NCBI RefSeq assembly: GCF_001580455.1
Contig: NZ_CP010951.1
Coordinates: forward strand, 1,736,001 to 1,800,000
DNA length: 64,000 nucleotides
Reading direction: 5' to 3'
Source: Ramlibacter tataouinensis
GTDB lineage: Bacteria; Pseudomonadota; Gammaproteobacteria; Burkholderiales; Burkholderiaceae_C
In this document: positions 23,112 through 31,833 of the stretch, piece after piece
How the letters are laid out: the number at the start of each line of letters is the position of its first letter
Numbering within the stretch: position 1 is the stretch's first letter
The notes under the pieces: generated by a model
The model's database searches: none
The model's input: the letters and a program-made list of their open reading frames with translations, nothing else
What the model was told of the DNA's origin: nothing
Translations under genes and position numbers: made by a program

Positions 23112-23372
23112 ATGACAACAGCAACGACGGTCGACAACCCTTTTGCGCTGATGATGGACCCGGCTGCAGTGCGCCAGAGGGTTGACGGCTCCGAGTCATT
23201 GAGCCGCCTCAGCCAGCGTCAATGCCATCCGCTTGACCGCGCCGTGATCCGCAGCGCCACCGCCGAATTGGCGGCTTATGACGCCAAGATCGACCGCACC
23301 ACCGTGTACCTGCCGCCCGAAGAAGACAAGTCCTCCCCCGTCACCCGTTCGCACGCCAAGACGCTCAACTGA
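23112..23372 (+). CDS. small conserved hypothetical protein (Comamonadaceae type)
   Basis: An 86-residue soluble protein beginning MTTATTVDNPFALMMDP and containing SLSRLSQRQCHPLDR and a Lys/Asp-rich tail. The start is well supported by AGGAG six bases upstream of the ATG. I recognise the N-terminal pattern as one often seen in small Comamonadaceae proteins, though no function is known to me. It has no signal peptide and no membrane helix. It converges with the FecR/DUF6600 gene (11-bp gap) and is divergent from amn, so it has its own promoter. Confidence 0.75.
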   Translation: MTTATTVDNPFALMMDPAAVRQRVDGSESLSRLSQRQCHPLDRAVIRSATAELAAYDAKIDRTTVYLPPEEDKSSPVTRSHAKTLN

Positions 23373-23383
23373 GTCAGCCGTCT

Positions 23384-25114
23384 TCAATGCCGGCCGCGTC
23401 CGCGGCCCCGGTCTCCATCCTCTTCCGTCCCCGGTTCGCGCGCGCCGCGCTCCTCGCGGCCGTGCGCGCGGGCGTGCCCGGGCGCTGAGGGTCGCTGCGG
23501 CGGCTTGTCGGCGCCGGACCGCTCGTGCCCGGGGGGCTGGTGCCCTGGCCGTGGCAGGGCCGGCGGCTGCGCCTGCATCTGGACCGGGCGCGGCTGCTCC
23601 CGCTGCACGAATCGCGGCACTTCCGCCGGCCGCACCGGATGCGGCAAGGTGCGGGGTTCGGCAGCAAGGCTCGGGATGCGCTGCTCATCCCGCTGCTGCG
23701 GCGGCCGGTGGTCACGCGTGCGATCGTCGCGCGGCCGCGGCACGATCTGCGGCGGCACCTGCGGCGCAGCGGGCTGGGGCGCCGCCTGGGCCGGCGGCGG
23801 CACGATGCGCAAGCCGGGTCGGGCGCGCTCGTTGCCGGGGCGCGCTTCCGGCGAGGGCGCCGGGGGCGTGACGCTGCGTCCGCGCTCCAGGTCCGCAGGA
23901 TCGACCCGCGCCCAGCGGCGGCCGATCGGGGCGCCGCGGTGGAAATCGTTGACCCGTACCGCGGTGATCGCCTCGGGCCGGCGCTGGAAGTAATGCGCCG
24001 CGCCGTCGGGATGACGGTGTCCTGGCCCCAGGTGGCGGTTGGCGTTGCGCAGGTAGACGGCGCTGGCATGGAAAGCGGGCTGCCAGGCTTCGCCGGGCGC
24101 CAGCGGATACCAGCCGATGCCCGGCCCGGAGCCGACCGCCAGGCTCCAGCCCTGGCCGCCGACGAAGGCCACCAGCGCCGGCGCATAGACCGGGCGCGGC
24201 CCGATGGGCCCGGGCACCCAGGCCCAGCGCGAGCCGATCAGCGCCCAGCGCCCGTAGTGGAAAGGCGCGAAGCCCCAGGGTGCATCGTCGATCCAGGTCC
24301 AGCCCCAGGGCGCGATCCATTCCCAGCGTCCGTAGCGATAGGGCGCCCAGTCGGCCATCGCGTGCCGCGGATACCACACCGCGCCGTACGCCGGGTGCTG
24401 CGACCAGCTGCCGTGGCGATCGAGTTCCGGATAGGCGACCACCTCGCGCGGCAGGTGGTGGGCCGCGAGCGACTCATCCTCGACGCGGTTGCGCTCGGCG
24501 GCCCAGAGGTCGAAGGCATCCGACAGCGGCGCCGGCACGCCCGCCACCGGCGCCAGCTCGCGGCCGGCGAACATCATCTGCTGGCCCGCCTGCAGGCGCA
24601 TCCCGGCGCCGCTGTCACCGTGCACCATGACCGCCCCGCCATGCACCGTCACGCGCGTGAAGCCGCCTGCCAAGTCCACGTCGATGCGCCAATCGCCCGT
24701 TTCGACGGCGCGCAGCGCCAGCTGCGGCGTCCCGATCTCAAAGCTCTCGCCGGCCGCCAGCTCGCGCACTCGCGCATTCAGGCTGCCCTCGCCGACGGCG
24801 AACCGCGCCGCCTGCAGGTCGAGCGCGACGGTTTCAAGGTGGGTGTTGCGGTCCAGATGCAGCACGGCCGTGCCCAGGTGCAGCTCGGCGCGCGCGTCGG
24901 CCTCGGTGCGCAGCCGGTCGCCATTGGTGATCGGGCGGTTGCGCACGGCCTCGGTCCACTGCGCCTCGCCGGCCGGCGCGAAACCGATCCGGCCCTCGAT
25001 CTGCGTCAGGGTCGCCACCCGGCCCGGCGGGTCGGTCTGCGCCAGTGCCGCCGCGCAGGCGCCGCCCAGTGCGATCGCGGCCAGCCCGCGCCAGAGGAAG
25101 ACAGGCACTCTCAT
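23384..25114 (-). CDS. secreted FecR/DUF6600 protein with Pro/Arg-rich tail
   Basis: A 576-residue protein with a clear signal peptide (MRVPVFLWRGLAAIALGGACAA, cleavage near ALAQ). A FecR-like beta region follows (QIEGRIGFAPAGEAQW, NGDRLRTEADARAELHLG, TRVTVHGGAVMV). The Trp/Tyr-rich DUF6600 block lies around residues 215-370 (WAPYRYGRWEWIAPWGWTWI, WGFAPFHYGRWALIG, WAWVPGP). The final 170 residues are Pro/Arg/Gln-rich and low in complexity. It is periplasmic or surface-exposed by prediction. A second gene of the same architecture lies 91 bp upstream on the same strand, so the pair is a tandem duplication. The role is unknown; FecR-like domains can interact with envelope partners. Confidence 0.85.
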   Translation of the reverse strand: MRVPVFLWRGLAAIALGGACAAALAQTDPPGRVATLTQIEGRIGFAPAGEAQWTEAVRNRPITNGDRLRTEADARAELHLGTAVLHLDRNTHLETVALDLQAARFAVGEGSLNARVRELAAGESFEIGTPQLALRAVETGDWRIDVDLAGGFTRVTVHGGAVMVHGDSGAGMRLQAGQQMMFAGRELAPVAGVPAPLSDAFDLWAAERNRVEDESLAAHHLPREVVAYPELDRHGSWSQHPAYGAVWYPRHAMADWAPYRYGRWEWIAPWGWTWIDDAPWGFAPFHYGRWALIGSRWAWVPGPIGPRPVYAPALVAFVGGQGWSLAVGSGPGIGWYPLAPGEAWQPAFHASAVYLRNANRHLGPGHRHPDGAAHYFQRRPEAITAVRVNDFHRGAPIGRRWARVDPADLERGRSVTPPAPSPEARPGNERARPGLRIVPPPAQAAPQPAAPQVPPQIVPRPRDDRTRDHRPPQQRDEQRIPSLAAEPRTLPHPVRPAEVPRFVQREQPRPVQMQAQPPALPRPGHQPPGHERSGADKPPQRPSAPGHARAHGREERGAREPGTEEDGDRGRGRGRH

Positions 25115-25205
25115 GATTCGACTCCGTGGGCAGGCTCCATAGCGCTACAACGCGCGAGGGCCGCCGGTGGATGAAAAGGATGTGTAAAGACCGGCCGCGG
25201 GCGTG

Positions 25206-27224
25206 TCACCCGCTCTGCCCTTGGGGCGGCCGCCCGGCCCCGCCGCGCAGGCGCTCCTGCTGCGCGCGCCGCCGCTCCGCTTCCTCGAGCTGGGCGCGCA
25301 GCAACTGGGCGTCGCGCTCGGCGGCGCGGCGTGCCGCCTCGACGTTCTGGGCGTGGGCGCTGGGTTCTTCCGGTGGCTTTTTGGCCGCCGGGACGGCGCG
25401 CGGCGCGGGCGGCGACGCGCGGGCCGCCGGGGTCTCGCGCTTGGCGACGGGCTCGGGACGGGCGGCCGCCGCGGCGGGCTTCGGCTTCGGTGGACTGGCC
25501 TGCGCCTGCTGCATCTTCTTCGCCTTCGCCTGCTCCGCCTTGGCCTGTTCCGCCCTCGCTTTCTCCGTCTTTGCCTTGTCCGTCTTTGCTTGCGCCGCAG
25601 CCCGTTCGACGGCCACCTGCTGCGCCCTCGCCTGCTCCGCTTTGGCCTGCTCCGCTTTGGCCTGTTGCGCCCGCACCTGCGCCTGGGTCGACGCCGCCTG
25701 CTGCGCCCGGGCCTGCTCGGCCTTGGCTTGTTCCGCCCTCGCTGATGCTGCTTTGGCCTGCTCCTCCTTGGCTTGTTGCGCCTTGGCCTGCGCCGCTTTC
25801 GCTTGCTCCGCCTTCGATTGCGCCTGGTCCCGTTCGGCAGCGGCCTGTTGCGCCCGCGCCTGCTCGGCGGCCTGCACGCGCTGCTGTTCCTGCTGCCGGG
25901 CGGCCTGCTCCTGCTCGGCCTTGCGCGCCTGCGCCGACTGCGCCGGCAGCTGCGCCGGATCGGTGGCCCGCTCGAGCGCAGGCGGGGGCGCCACCACCTG
26001 CGCGCGGGCCAGCACGGTGTCATTCACCGCCAGGCGGCCGGCGCGCGGCTTGCCCAGCGTGAAGTCGGCCGCGGCGATGGCCGTGACCGCCTCCGGCCGG
26101 CGCTGGTAGGCGTACCCGTTGGCCGGCGGCGGCTTGGTGTGCAGGTTCACCACACCGACGTAGGGCCCCTCGCTTCGCCCGCCCGGCTGCCAGGGCTCGC
26201 CGGGCGCGAGCGGAAACCAGGCCACGCTGGCCTTGCCACCGAGCGACAGGGCCGCCGCGCCCGCGTCGCCGACGAAGGCGACCAGCGCCGGTGCGTAGGC
26301 CGGCCGCAGCGGCAGCCGCCCCGGCACCCAGGCCCAGCGCGCACCCACCAGCGCCCAGCGCCCGTAGTGCGAGGTCGCGAAGGCCCACGGCGCTTCGTCG
26401 ATCCAAGTCCATCCCCACGGGGCGATCCAGGCCCAGCGCCCGTGGCGATACGGCGCCCAGTCGTCGGCCCGGGCGTTGGGGAACCAAACGGTGCCGAAGG
26501 CGGGATCCTGGCCCCACTGGCCGTTGTCGTCGAGCGACTGGTAACCCACCAGTTCGCGGGGCAGGTAGCGCGCCGCCAGCGACTGCGCATCACGCCGGGT
26601 GCGCTCGGCCACCCAGCGGTCGAAGTTGTCCGGGGCCCGGGTCTGGCGCTGCGCCACGCGCTCCAGCCCGCGCCCGCTGAATGTCAGCTGCTGGCCGCCG
26701 CCCAGTGGCAAAGTCTGTCCGCGCTCGCCGAACACGGCGCCGGCGCCCGAGCTGACCGTCACCCGCGTGCGGCCTTGCGCCCGGTCGACATCGATGCGCG
26801 CCTCGCCCGGATAGGCGACGCGATAGGCGAGCTGGGGCGTGTCGATCTCGAAGTTCTCGCCCTCGGGCAGGCTGCGCACGCGCAGCTGCACCGAACCTTC
26901 AGTCACGCCCAGCTGGGCCGTGTCGTCCGCCAGCGCCCGCACCTCCAGCCGGGTGCCGCCGTCGATGCGCAGCACCGCCGAGCCGACCTGGATCTCGGCC
27001 CGGGTGCCCTGCTCGGCCCACAGCCTGTCGCCGCGGACCAGCGGCCGGTTGGGCTCGGCGGCACCCCATTCGGCGGCGCCGGCCGGCGCGAACATGACGC
27101 GGCCTTCGACATGATTGAGCCGCGCCACGCGCGCAGGGGGTTCCACCTGCGCCATCGCGCTGCCGCCCACGGTCACCAGCGCGAGCGTGCACCAGCGGAC
27201 GATGAAGGGGAGCAAGCGGCCCAC
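25206..27224 (-). CDS. secreted FecR/DUF6600 protein with TolA-like coiled coil
   Basis: Paralogue of the downstream gene, 672 residues. The GTG start is supported by AAAGAGG upstream and by the signal peptide it creates (GRLLPFIVRWCTLALVTVGG, cleavage near AMAQ); an ATG 69 bp upstream would bury it. The FecR-like part (LNHVEGRVMFAPAGAAEW, RVTVSSGAGAVFGERG) and the DUF6600 block (WAPYRHGRWAWIAPWGWTWI, WAWVPGRLPLRPAYAPALVA) are intact. From about residue 430 a long Ala/Gln/Lys-rich region with repeated QAKAEQA-like heptads predicts a coiled coil reminiscent of TolA, followed by a Pro/Ala stretch and a short Arg-rich helix. It is probably periplasm-spanning, with an unknown partner. Confidence 0.85.
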   Translation of the reverse strand: MGRLLPFIVRWCTLALVTVGGSAMAQVEPPARVARLNHVEGRVMFAPAGAAEWGAAEPNRPLVRGDRLWAEQGTRAEIQVGSAVLRIDGGTRLEVRALADDTAQLGVTEGSVQLRVRSLPEGENFEIDTPQLAYRVAYPGEARIDVDRAQGRTRVTVSSGAGAVFGERGQTLPLGGGQQLTFSGRGLERVAQRQTRAPDNFDRWVAERTRRDAQSLAARYLPRELVGYQSLDDNGQWGQDPAFGTVWFPNARADDWAPYRHGRWAWIAPWGWTWIDEAPWAFATSHYGRWALVGARWAWVPGRLPLRPAYAPALVAFVGDAGAAALSLGGKASVAWFPLAPGEPWQPGGRSEGPYVGVVNLHTKPPPANGYAYQRRPEAVTAIAAADFTLGKPRAGRLAVNDTVLARAQVVAPPPALERATDPAQLPAQSAQARKAEQEQAARQQEQQRVQAAEQARAQQAAAERDQAQSKAEQAKAAQAKAQQAKEEQAKAASARAEQAKAEQARAQQAASTQAQVRAQQAKAEQAKAEQARAQQVAVERAAAQAKTDKAKTEKARAEQAKAEQAKAKKMQQAQASPPKPKPAAAAARPEPVAKRETPAARASPPAPRAVPAAKKPPEEPSAHAQNVEAARRAAERDAQLLRAQLEEAERRRAQQERLRGGAGRPPQGQSG

Positions 27225-27362
27225 GGCAACAACCTCTTTAGGGAGTAGAACGCTGGGGCTGGGGTCCCTGGGGGCAAACGGCGCGTCAGGCATGCGATTT
27301 TTTGTAATCCGCTGTGTGAAGCCGTGCGCCTGCCTCAGCGCGCCGCTGGCTATCATCGGCGC

Positions 27363-28163
27363 ATGACGCCCCTGTCCTGGCAACAGCGTGTTGGCCACGC
27401 CGGCAGCGCCCCGCTGCGCTGGCTGGCGGGCTGGTGGCGCATCCTTCTTTTTGGCGCCTCGCTGCTGGTGCTGGGCGGATCGCCGTCCAGCTACACGCGC
27501 GACACGCGCCGCGCCTTGCTGCGCCACATCTACGTGGACACCGCGCCCATCCTTTTGGGGTTCACCGTTCTGTGCGCCCTGCTGACGCTGATCATCACGC
27601 GCATCGTCGTGATCACGGCGCTGAGCTACGGACTGTCGCAGTACGCGCTCGAGATGGTGATCCGGGTGCTGGTGCTGGAGCTGATCCCGCTGACCGCGGC
27701 GCTGTTCGTCGCCCTGCGCTGCACAATCCCAAACGGCGCCGCCCTGGCCGAGATGCGGCGCACCGGCCACTTCGAGCGCCTGCAGCGCGCAGGGCGCGAC
27801 CCCGTGCGGACCGAAGCCTTGCCGCGCGCGCTGGCGGGCATCTACGCCACCATCACGCTGGCGGCGCTCAGCTGCGTGGTCGCGCTGGTCATCGCCTACG
27901 TGGCGGTGTATGGCTTCACGCTGGCCGGCATCCCGGCCTACACGCATGTGTTCGGCCACGTGTTCAACCACGCGGTGTCGCTGATCTTCGTGCTCAAGAC
28001 CGTGTTCTTCAGCCTCGCCGTGTCCATCATCCCCATGGCCTCGGGGCTGTACGACATCGAAGGCGTCGGCTCGCGCGAGAGCGCCGCGCTCCAGGGCCTG
28101 GTCCGCATGTTCGCGGTGCTGCTGGTGATCGAAGCCGCCTCGCTGGCGGGCAACTACTACTGA
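27363..28163 (+). CDS. MlaE-type ABC permease of an MCE lipid transport system
   Basis: A 266-residue membrane protein with five or six hydrophobic segments. The core reads VLVLELIPLTAALFVALR, GAALAEMRRTGHFERLQRAGRDPVRTEALPRALAG, which matches the conserved cytoplasmic coupling stretch of MlaE/YrbE permeases (glutamate-rich followed by DPVRY..PR.). The end (KTVFFSLAVSIIPMASG, VIEAASLAG) also fits. It would move phospholipid between membranes with an ATPase, but none is encoded next to it. The ATG at 27363 precedes the first helix. The MCE-domain gene starts 17 bp downstream and a lipoprotein gene overlaps that by 4 bp, so the three form an operon. Confidence 0.85.
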   Translation: MTPLSWQQRVGHAGSAPLRWLAGWWRILLFGASLLVLGGSPSSYTRDTRRALLRHIYVDTAPILLGFTVLCALLTLIITRIVVITALSYGLSQYALEMVIRVLVLELIPLTAALFVALRCTIPNGAALAEMRRTGHFERLQRAGRDPVRTEALPRALAGIYATITLAALSCVVALVIAYVAVYGFTLAGIPAYTHVFGHVFNHAVSLIFVLKTVFFSLAVSIIPMASGLYDIEGVGSRESAALQGLVRMFAVLLVIEAASLAGNYY

Positions 28164-28180
28164 GGCCTTGAGCTGAGCCC

Positions 28181-29167
28181 ATGATGGAAGAGCCCGATTC
28201 GCCCGTCCAGCGCTCCGAGCCTTCGGCCGGGACCCGGGCCGTGCGGCATCTCGAACTCAAGGCGCTGCTGCTGCTGCTGTTCAGCGCGCTGCTGGTGGCC
28301 GGCGCGGTGCTTTACCTGCTGTATGCGCGCGGCGCGTTCCAGGCCAAGCAGACGGTGGTGCTGCTCACCGATGATGCCGAAGGCGTGGTGGTGGGCATGG
28401 ACATGACCTTCTCCGGTTTTCCGATCGGCCGGGTGCGGCGGGTCGAACTGGCCGAATCGGGCGGTGTGCGCATCATCGTCGACGTGCCGACCCAGGACGC
28501 GCGCTGGCTGCGCACCTCCAGCGTCTTCACGGTGGTCAAGGGCCTGGTCGGCGGCACCAGCATCCGCGCCTTCAGCGGCGTCCTCACCGATCCGCCGCTG
28601 CCCGACGGTGCTGAGCGGCCGGCGCTGCGCGGCGACGCCACCGCCGAGTTGCAGCGGGTGGCTTCCTCGGCCCGCGAAGTGCTGGAGAACGTCGCCGCGT
28701 TGACGGCGCAGGAAGGCGCACTGCGAGCCACGCTGGCCAACCTGCAGGAAGTGAGCGAGCGGCTCAAGGGCCCGCGCGGCTTGGCCGGCGCGGCCCTGGG
28801 CAACGATGCCGATGCGCAGAAGCTGGTCACGGCGATCGAGCGGGCCAACAGTTTGCTCGCGCGGATGGATGCACTCGCGGCGAAGACCGACACGCAGGTC
28901 TTCGGCCCCGACGGCATGATGAAGGACGCGCGGGCCAGCATGCAGCAGCTCAACCTGCTGCTGGGCGACGCTCGCACCAGCCTGAAGAAGGTCGACGCCG
29001 TCCTGGTCGAGGCACAAGGCATCGCCACCGATGTGCGCGGGGCGACCACCGACCTGGGCAAGCTGCGCGCCGAAGTGGAGGTCAATTTGCACAGGATCGA
29101 AGGCATGATCGAGGAGCTCAATCGCAAGTGGCCGTTCGCCCGCGACACGGAGGTCAAGCTGCCATGA
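28181..29167 (+). CDS. MlaD/MCE-domain lipid transport protein
   Basis: A 328-residue protein with one N-terminal transmembrane helix (LLLLLFSALLVAGAVLYLLY) and an MCE domain around residues 60-140 (TVVLLTDDAEGVVVGMDMTFSGFPIGRVRRVEL, then FTVVKGLVGGTSIRAF). A long helical C-terminal region follows (LQRVASSAREVLENVAALT, LNLLLGDARTSLKKVDAVLVE), which could form the tunnel-like coiled coil seen in larger MCE proteins. It would bind lipids in the periplasm as a hexamer. The permease gene is directly upstream and a lipoprotein directly downstream, the usual order apart from the missing ATPase. Confidence 0.9.
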   Translation: MMEEPDSPVQRSEPSAGTRAVRHLELKALLLLLFSALLVAGAVLYLLYARGAFQAKQTVVLLTDDAEGVVVGMDMTFSGFPIGRVRRVELAESGGVRIIVDVPTQDARWLRTSSVFTVVKGLVGGTSIRAFSGVLTDPPLPDGAERPALRGDATAELQRVASSAREVLENVAALTAQEGALRATLANLQEVSERLKGPRGLAGAALGNDADAQKLVTAIERANSLLARMDALAAKTDTQVFGPDGMMKDARASMQQLNLLLGDARTSLKKVDAVLVEAQGIATDVRGATTDLGKLRAEVEVNLHRIEGMIEELNRKWPFARDTEVKLP

Positions 29168-29811
29168 GCTGGCGCCCGGCCGCGCTCGCGCTGCTGCTCG
29201 CGCTGGCCGCCTGTGGCAGCCAGCCGCCCGCCCCCGGCTGGCAGGGCAGCGCCCACGACTCCCTGGGCCGGTTCACCACCGCCTACCTGAAGGGCGACAG
29301 CCGCGCCGACAGCGAGTTCCAGCGCGCCCGCGGCGAGCTGGCGAGCACCGGCCAGGCCGGCCTGGTGGCGCGCGCCGAGCTCACGCGCTGCGCGGCGATG
29401 GTGGCCAGCCTGGTGCAGGAGCCCTGCGAGGGCTTCGAGCGCCTGCGCGCCGATGCACCGGCCCCCGAGCGGGCCTACGCCGACTACCTGGCCGGGCGCG
29501 TGGCGCCGACGCAGGTGGCGCTGCTGCCGCCGCAGTATCGGGCCGTCGCCGGCGGGCGCGAGGACGCGGCGGCCTTGCAGGCGATCGGCGATCCGCTCTC
29601 GCGACTGGTGGCGGCAGGCGTGCTGTTTCGCAACGGACGCGCATCGCCCCAGGTGCTCACCCTCGCGTCCGACACGGCTTCGCAGCAGGGCTGGCGGCGC
29701 CCGCTGCTCGCCTGGCTGGGCGTGCAGGCGCAGCGCGCCGAGCGGGCCGGCGCGCGCGACGAGGCCGAACGCATCCGCCGGCGCATGCAGCTGGCCGGCG
29801 AGGGGCGTTGA
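29164..29811 (+). CDS. lipoprotein of the MCE operon, hypothetical
   Basis: A 215-residue protein with a lipoprotein signal (RPAALALLLALAACGSQ, lipobox LAAC at residues 14-17). The mature part is Arg/Ala-rich and helical (SLGRFTTAYLKGDSRADSEFQRARGEL, then TRCAAMVASLVQEPC with two Cys that could form a disulfide), with repeated short helices like a TPR-like fold. The ATG shares four bases with the TGA of the MCE gene (ATGA overlap), so it is coupled to it. It differs from the PqiC-like lipoproteins common with MCE systems. It may be an outer-membrane partner, but nothing in the sequence proves this. Confidence 0.78.
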   Translation: MSWRPAALALLLALAACGSQPPAPGWQGSAHDSLGRFTTAYLKGDSRADSEFQRARGELASTGQAGLVARAELTRCAAMVASLVQEPCEGFERLRADAPAPERAYADYLAGRVAPTQVALLPPQYRAVAGGREDAAALQAIGDPLSRLVAAGVLFRNGRASPQVLTLASDTASQQGWRRPLLAWLGVQAQRAERAGARDEAERIRRRMQLAGEGR

Positions 29812-29840
29812 CGTCGTTCGAGTTGAGAGGCTAGAGGCCT

Positions 29841-29873
29841 TAAAAGAAAAAACCGGCGCCGAAGCGCCGGTTT
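29841..29873 (-). terminator. rho-independent terminator of histone H1-like gene
   Basis: On the minus strand the hairpin AAACCGGCGC-TTCG-GCGCCGGTTT (29873-29850) is followed by a U-rich tract (29852-29841). It lies 22 bp beyond the stop of the histone-like gene. The run of T in the other direction is short, so termination is mainly on the minus strand. Confidence 0.85.
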
Positions 29874-29895
29874 CTGAGCGGAGTGTCCGCCTGCC

Positions 29896-30369
29896 TCAGG
29901 GCTTGCCAGCCGTCGGGAACGGCCAGGCAGCTTGCGGGTTCAGTGTGGTCTGAGCCGCAGGGGCAGCCGGAGCGGGGCTCGTCGCAGCCGGCTTGGCAGC
30001 AGGTGCTTTCGCGGCCTTTTTCGCAGGAGCCTTTTTCGCAGCCTTTTTCGCAGCAGGCTTTTTCGCAGCCTTCTTGGCCGCCGGCTTCTTCTTGGCCGCG
30101 GCCTTCTTGGCCGTGGTCTTCTTCGCCGCCGCCTTCTTCGCGGGGGCCTTCTTCGCCGCCTTCTTCGCGGCCGGGCGCTTCGCCGCTGCCTTCTTCGCAG
30201 CGGGGCGCTTCGCGGCGGCCTTCTTCGCCGCCGGACGCTTGGCCGCGGCCTTCTTGGCCGGGGCCTTCTTCGCTGCGGCCTTCTTGGCCGGGGCCTTCTT
30301 CGCCGTCGTCTTCTTCGCGGCCTTCTTGGCCGGGGCCTTCTTCGCGGCCGCTTTCTTCGCAGTTGCCAT
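29896..30369 (-). CDS. histone H1-like lysine/alanine-rich DNA-binding protein
   Basis: A 157-residue, highly basic, low-complexity protein built of AAKKAPAKKA-like repeats, including three tandem copies of a 10-residue AAKRPAAKKA unit and a final Pro/Ala tail ending WPFPTAGKP. It resembles histone H1-like/AlgP-type proteins of beta- and gammaproteobacteria that coat DNA and influence global expression. The start is fixed by AGGAGAT upstream of MATAKKAAAKK; the longer upstream frame is not coding. It is followed by a strong terminator. The high repeat content suggests length variation between strains by slippage or recombination. Confidence 0.88.
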   Translation of the reverse strand: MATAKKAAAKKAPAKKAAKKTTAKKAPAKKAAAKKAPAKKAAAKRPAAKKAAAKRPAAKKAAAKRPAAKKAAKKAPAKKAAAKKTTAKKAAAKKKPAAKKAAKKPAAKKAAKKAPAKKAAKAPAAKPAATSPAPAAPAAQTTLNPQAAWPFPTAGKP

Positions 30370-30533
30370 TTCTATCTCCTGTTCAAGTTGATCAACATCA
30401 ACCAAAGAAGCACCCCATGCCTTGTTGGGTGGCATGGAGCGATCCATGAAGTTGGGCACGCGCCCAGCTGCATGAACACCGTTGCCCGCCTTGCGCCGCG
30501 CTCTTCTGTGGCCGGTCAATCAAGGCAGGCGAT

Positions 30534-31745
30534 TCAATCCCAGGAAAGAGCGCCCCCCGTCTGGTACTCGATCACACGGGTCTCGAAGAAATTGCGCTCT
30601 TTCTTCAGGTCAATCATTTCGCTCATCCACGGGAACGGGTTTTCCTCGTTCGGATAGAGCGCTTCCAGGCCGATCTGCGTGGCGCGCCGGTTGGCGATGT
30701 AGCGCAGGTAGCCCTTGAACATGGAGGCATTGAGGCCCAGCACGCCGCGCGGCATGGTGTCCTCGGCATAGCGGTATTCGAGCTCGACGGCCTTGAGGAA
30801 CAGCGCCTTGATCTCGGCCTTGAATTCCGCCGTCCACAGGTGCGGGTTCTCCAGCTTGAGCTGGTTGATCAGGTCGATGCCGAAGTTGCAGTGCATCGAC
30901 TCGTCGCGCAGGATGTACTGGTACTGCTCGGCGGCGCCCGTCATCTTGTTCTGCCGGCCCAGCGCCAGGATCTGGGTGAAGCCGACGTAGAAGAACAGGC
31001 CCTCCATCAGGCAGGCGAACACGATCAGGCTCTTGAGCAGGCGCTGGTCGGCCTCGGGCGTGCCGGTGTGGAAGTTGGGGTCCATGATCGCCTCGATGAA
31101 AGGGATCAGGAACTGGTCCTTGTCGCGGATCGACGCGACCTCGTTGTAGGCGTTGAAGATCTCGGACTCGTCCAGGCCGAGCGACTCGACGATGTACTGG
31201 TAGGCGTGGGTGTGGATCGCCTCTTCGAAGGCCTGGCGCAGCAGGAACTGGCGGCACTCGGGCGCCGTGATGTGGCGGTAGGTGCCCAGCACGATGTTGT
31301 TGGCGGCCAGCGAATCGGCGGTGACGAAGAAACCGAGGTTGCGCTTGATGATGCGCCGCTCGTCTTCGGTCAGGCCGTTCGGGTCTTTCCACAGCGCGAT
31401 GTCGCGCGTCATGTTCACTTCCTGCGGCATCCAGTGGTTGGCGCAGGTGGCCAGGTACTTCTCCCAGGCCCACTTGTATTTGAAGGGCACCAGCTGGTTG
31501 ACGTCGGTCTGGCCGTTGATGATGCGCTTGTCGGCGGCGACCACGCGGCGCGTGGAGGTGGACTGCACGGGGGCGGCCGGCGCGAGCGGCGCGTCGTTGA
31601 ACGACTGCAGCGCGCTTTCGGAAGGGCCGTTGGTGAAGGAAGTGACAGGCGAGGGAGAGAGTCCCACCTCGCGGTTCGGCAGATGCGAACCGCTGTTGAA
31701 TGATGCTGGCGATGCGGGCTTGACTTCGTCGTCCCAGGTCAACAT
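30534..31745 (-). CDS. nrdB: ribonucleoside-diphosphate reductase class Ia, beta subunit
   Basis: A 403-residue radical-generating subunit of class Ia ribonucleotide reductase, housing the diferric-tyrosyl cofactor for dNTP synthesis. Metal-ligand regions are clear: DIALWKDP with DERRIIKRNLGFF, FEEAIHTHAYQYI (E-E-x-x-H, next to the radical Tyr) and LRDESMHCNFG (E and H). The N-terminal 70 residues before ADKRIINGQTDVNQL are a poorly ordered Ser/Pro-rich extension, common in this lineage. It lies 153 bp downstream of nrdA on the same strand, with a hairpin in the gap. Confidence 0.97.
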   Translation of the reverse strand: MLTWDDEVKPASPASFNSGSHLPNREVGLSPSPVTSFTNGPSESALQSFNDAPLAPAAPVQSTSTRRVVAADKRIINGQTDVNQLVPFKYKWAWEKYLATCANHWMPQEVNMTRDIALWKDPNGLTEDERRIIKRNLGFFVTADSLAANNIVLGTYRHITAPECRQFLLRQAFEEAIHTHAYQYIVESLGLDESEIFNAYNEVASIRDKDQFLIPFIEAIMDPNFHTGTPEADQRLLKSLIVFACLMEGLFFYVGFTQILALGRQNKMTGAAEQYQYILRDESMHCNFGIDLINQLKLENPHLWTAEFKAEIKALFLKAVELEYRYAEDTMPRGVLGLNASMFKGYLRYIANRRATQIGLEALYPNEENPFPWMSEMIDLKKERNFFETRVIEYQTGGALSWD

Positions 31746-31833
31746 AAGTATTCCAGTGCTCGGATTATGTGAGCAGCGATGTGAAAGTCAAAGTGTCCGT
31801 TCACATCACCGCGCGATTTTGTTGCTCAATTGC

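Noticed and set aside
25500..25900. Regular short repeats that could be mistaken for a CRISPR array
   Set aside because: They are in-frame codon repeats for a QAKAEQA-like coiled coil, with no unique spacers and no cas genes nearby.
25206..27971. N-terminal extension of the coiled-coil FecR/DUF6600 protein to 27971
   Set aside because: The extension overlaps the MlaE-like gene, and the GTG at 27224 creates an ideal signal peptide with a ribosome-binding site.
29990..30370. Lysine/alanine codon repeats as a minisatellite or CRISPR-like array
   Set aside because: The repeats are coding (histone H1-like protein) with a ribosome-binding site and terminator; no spacer structure exists.
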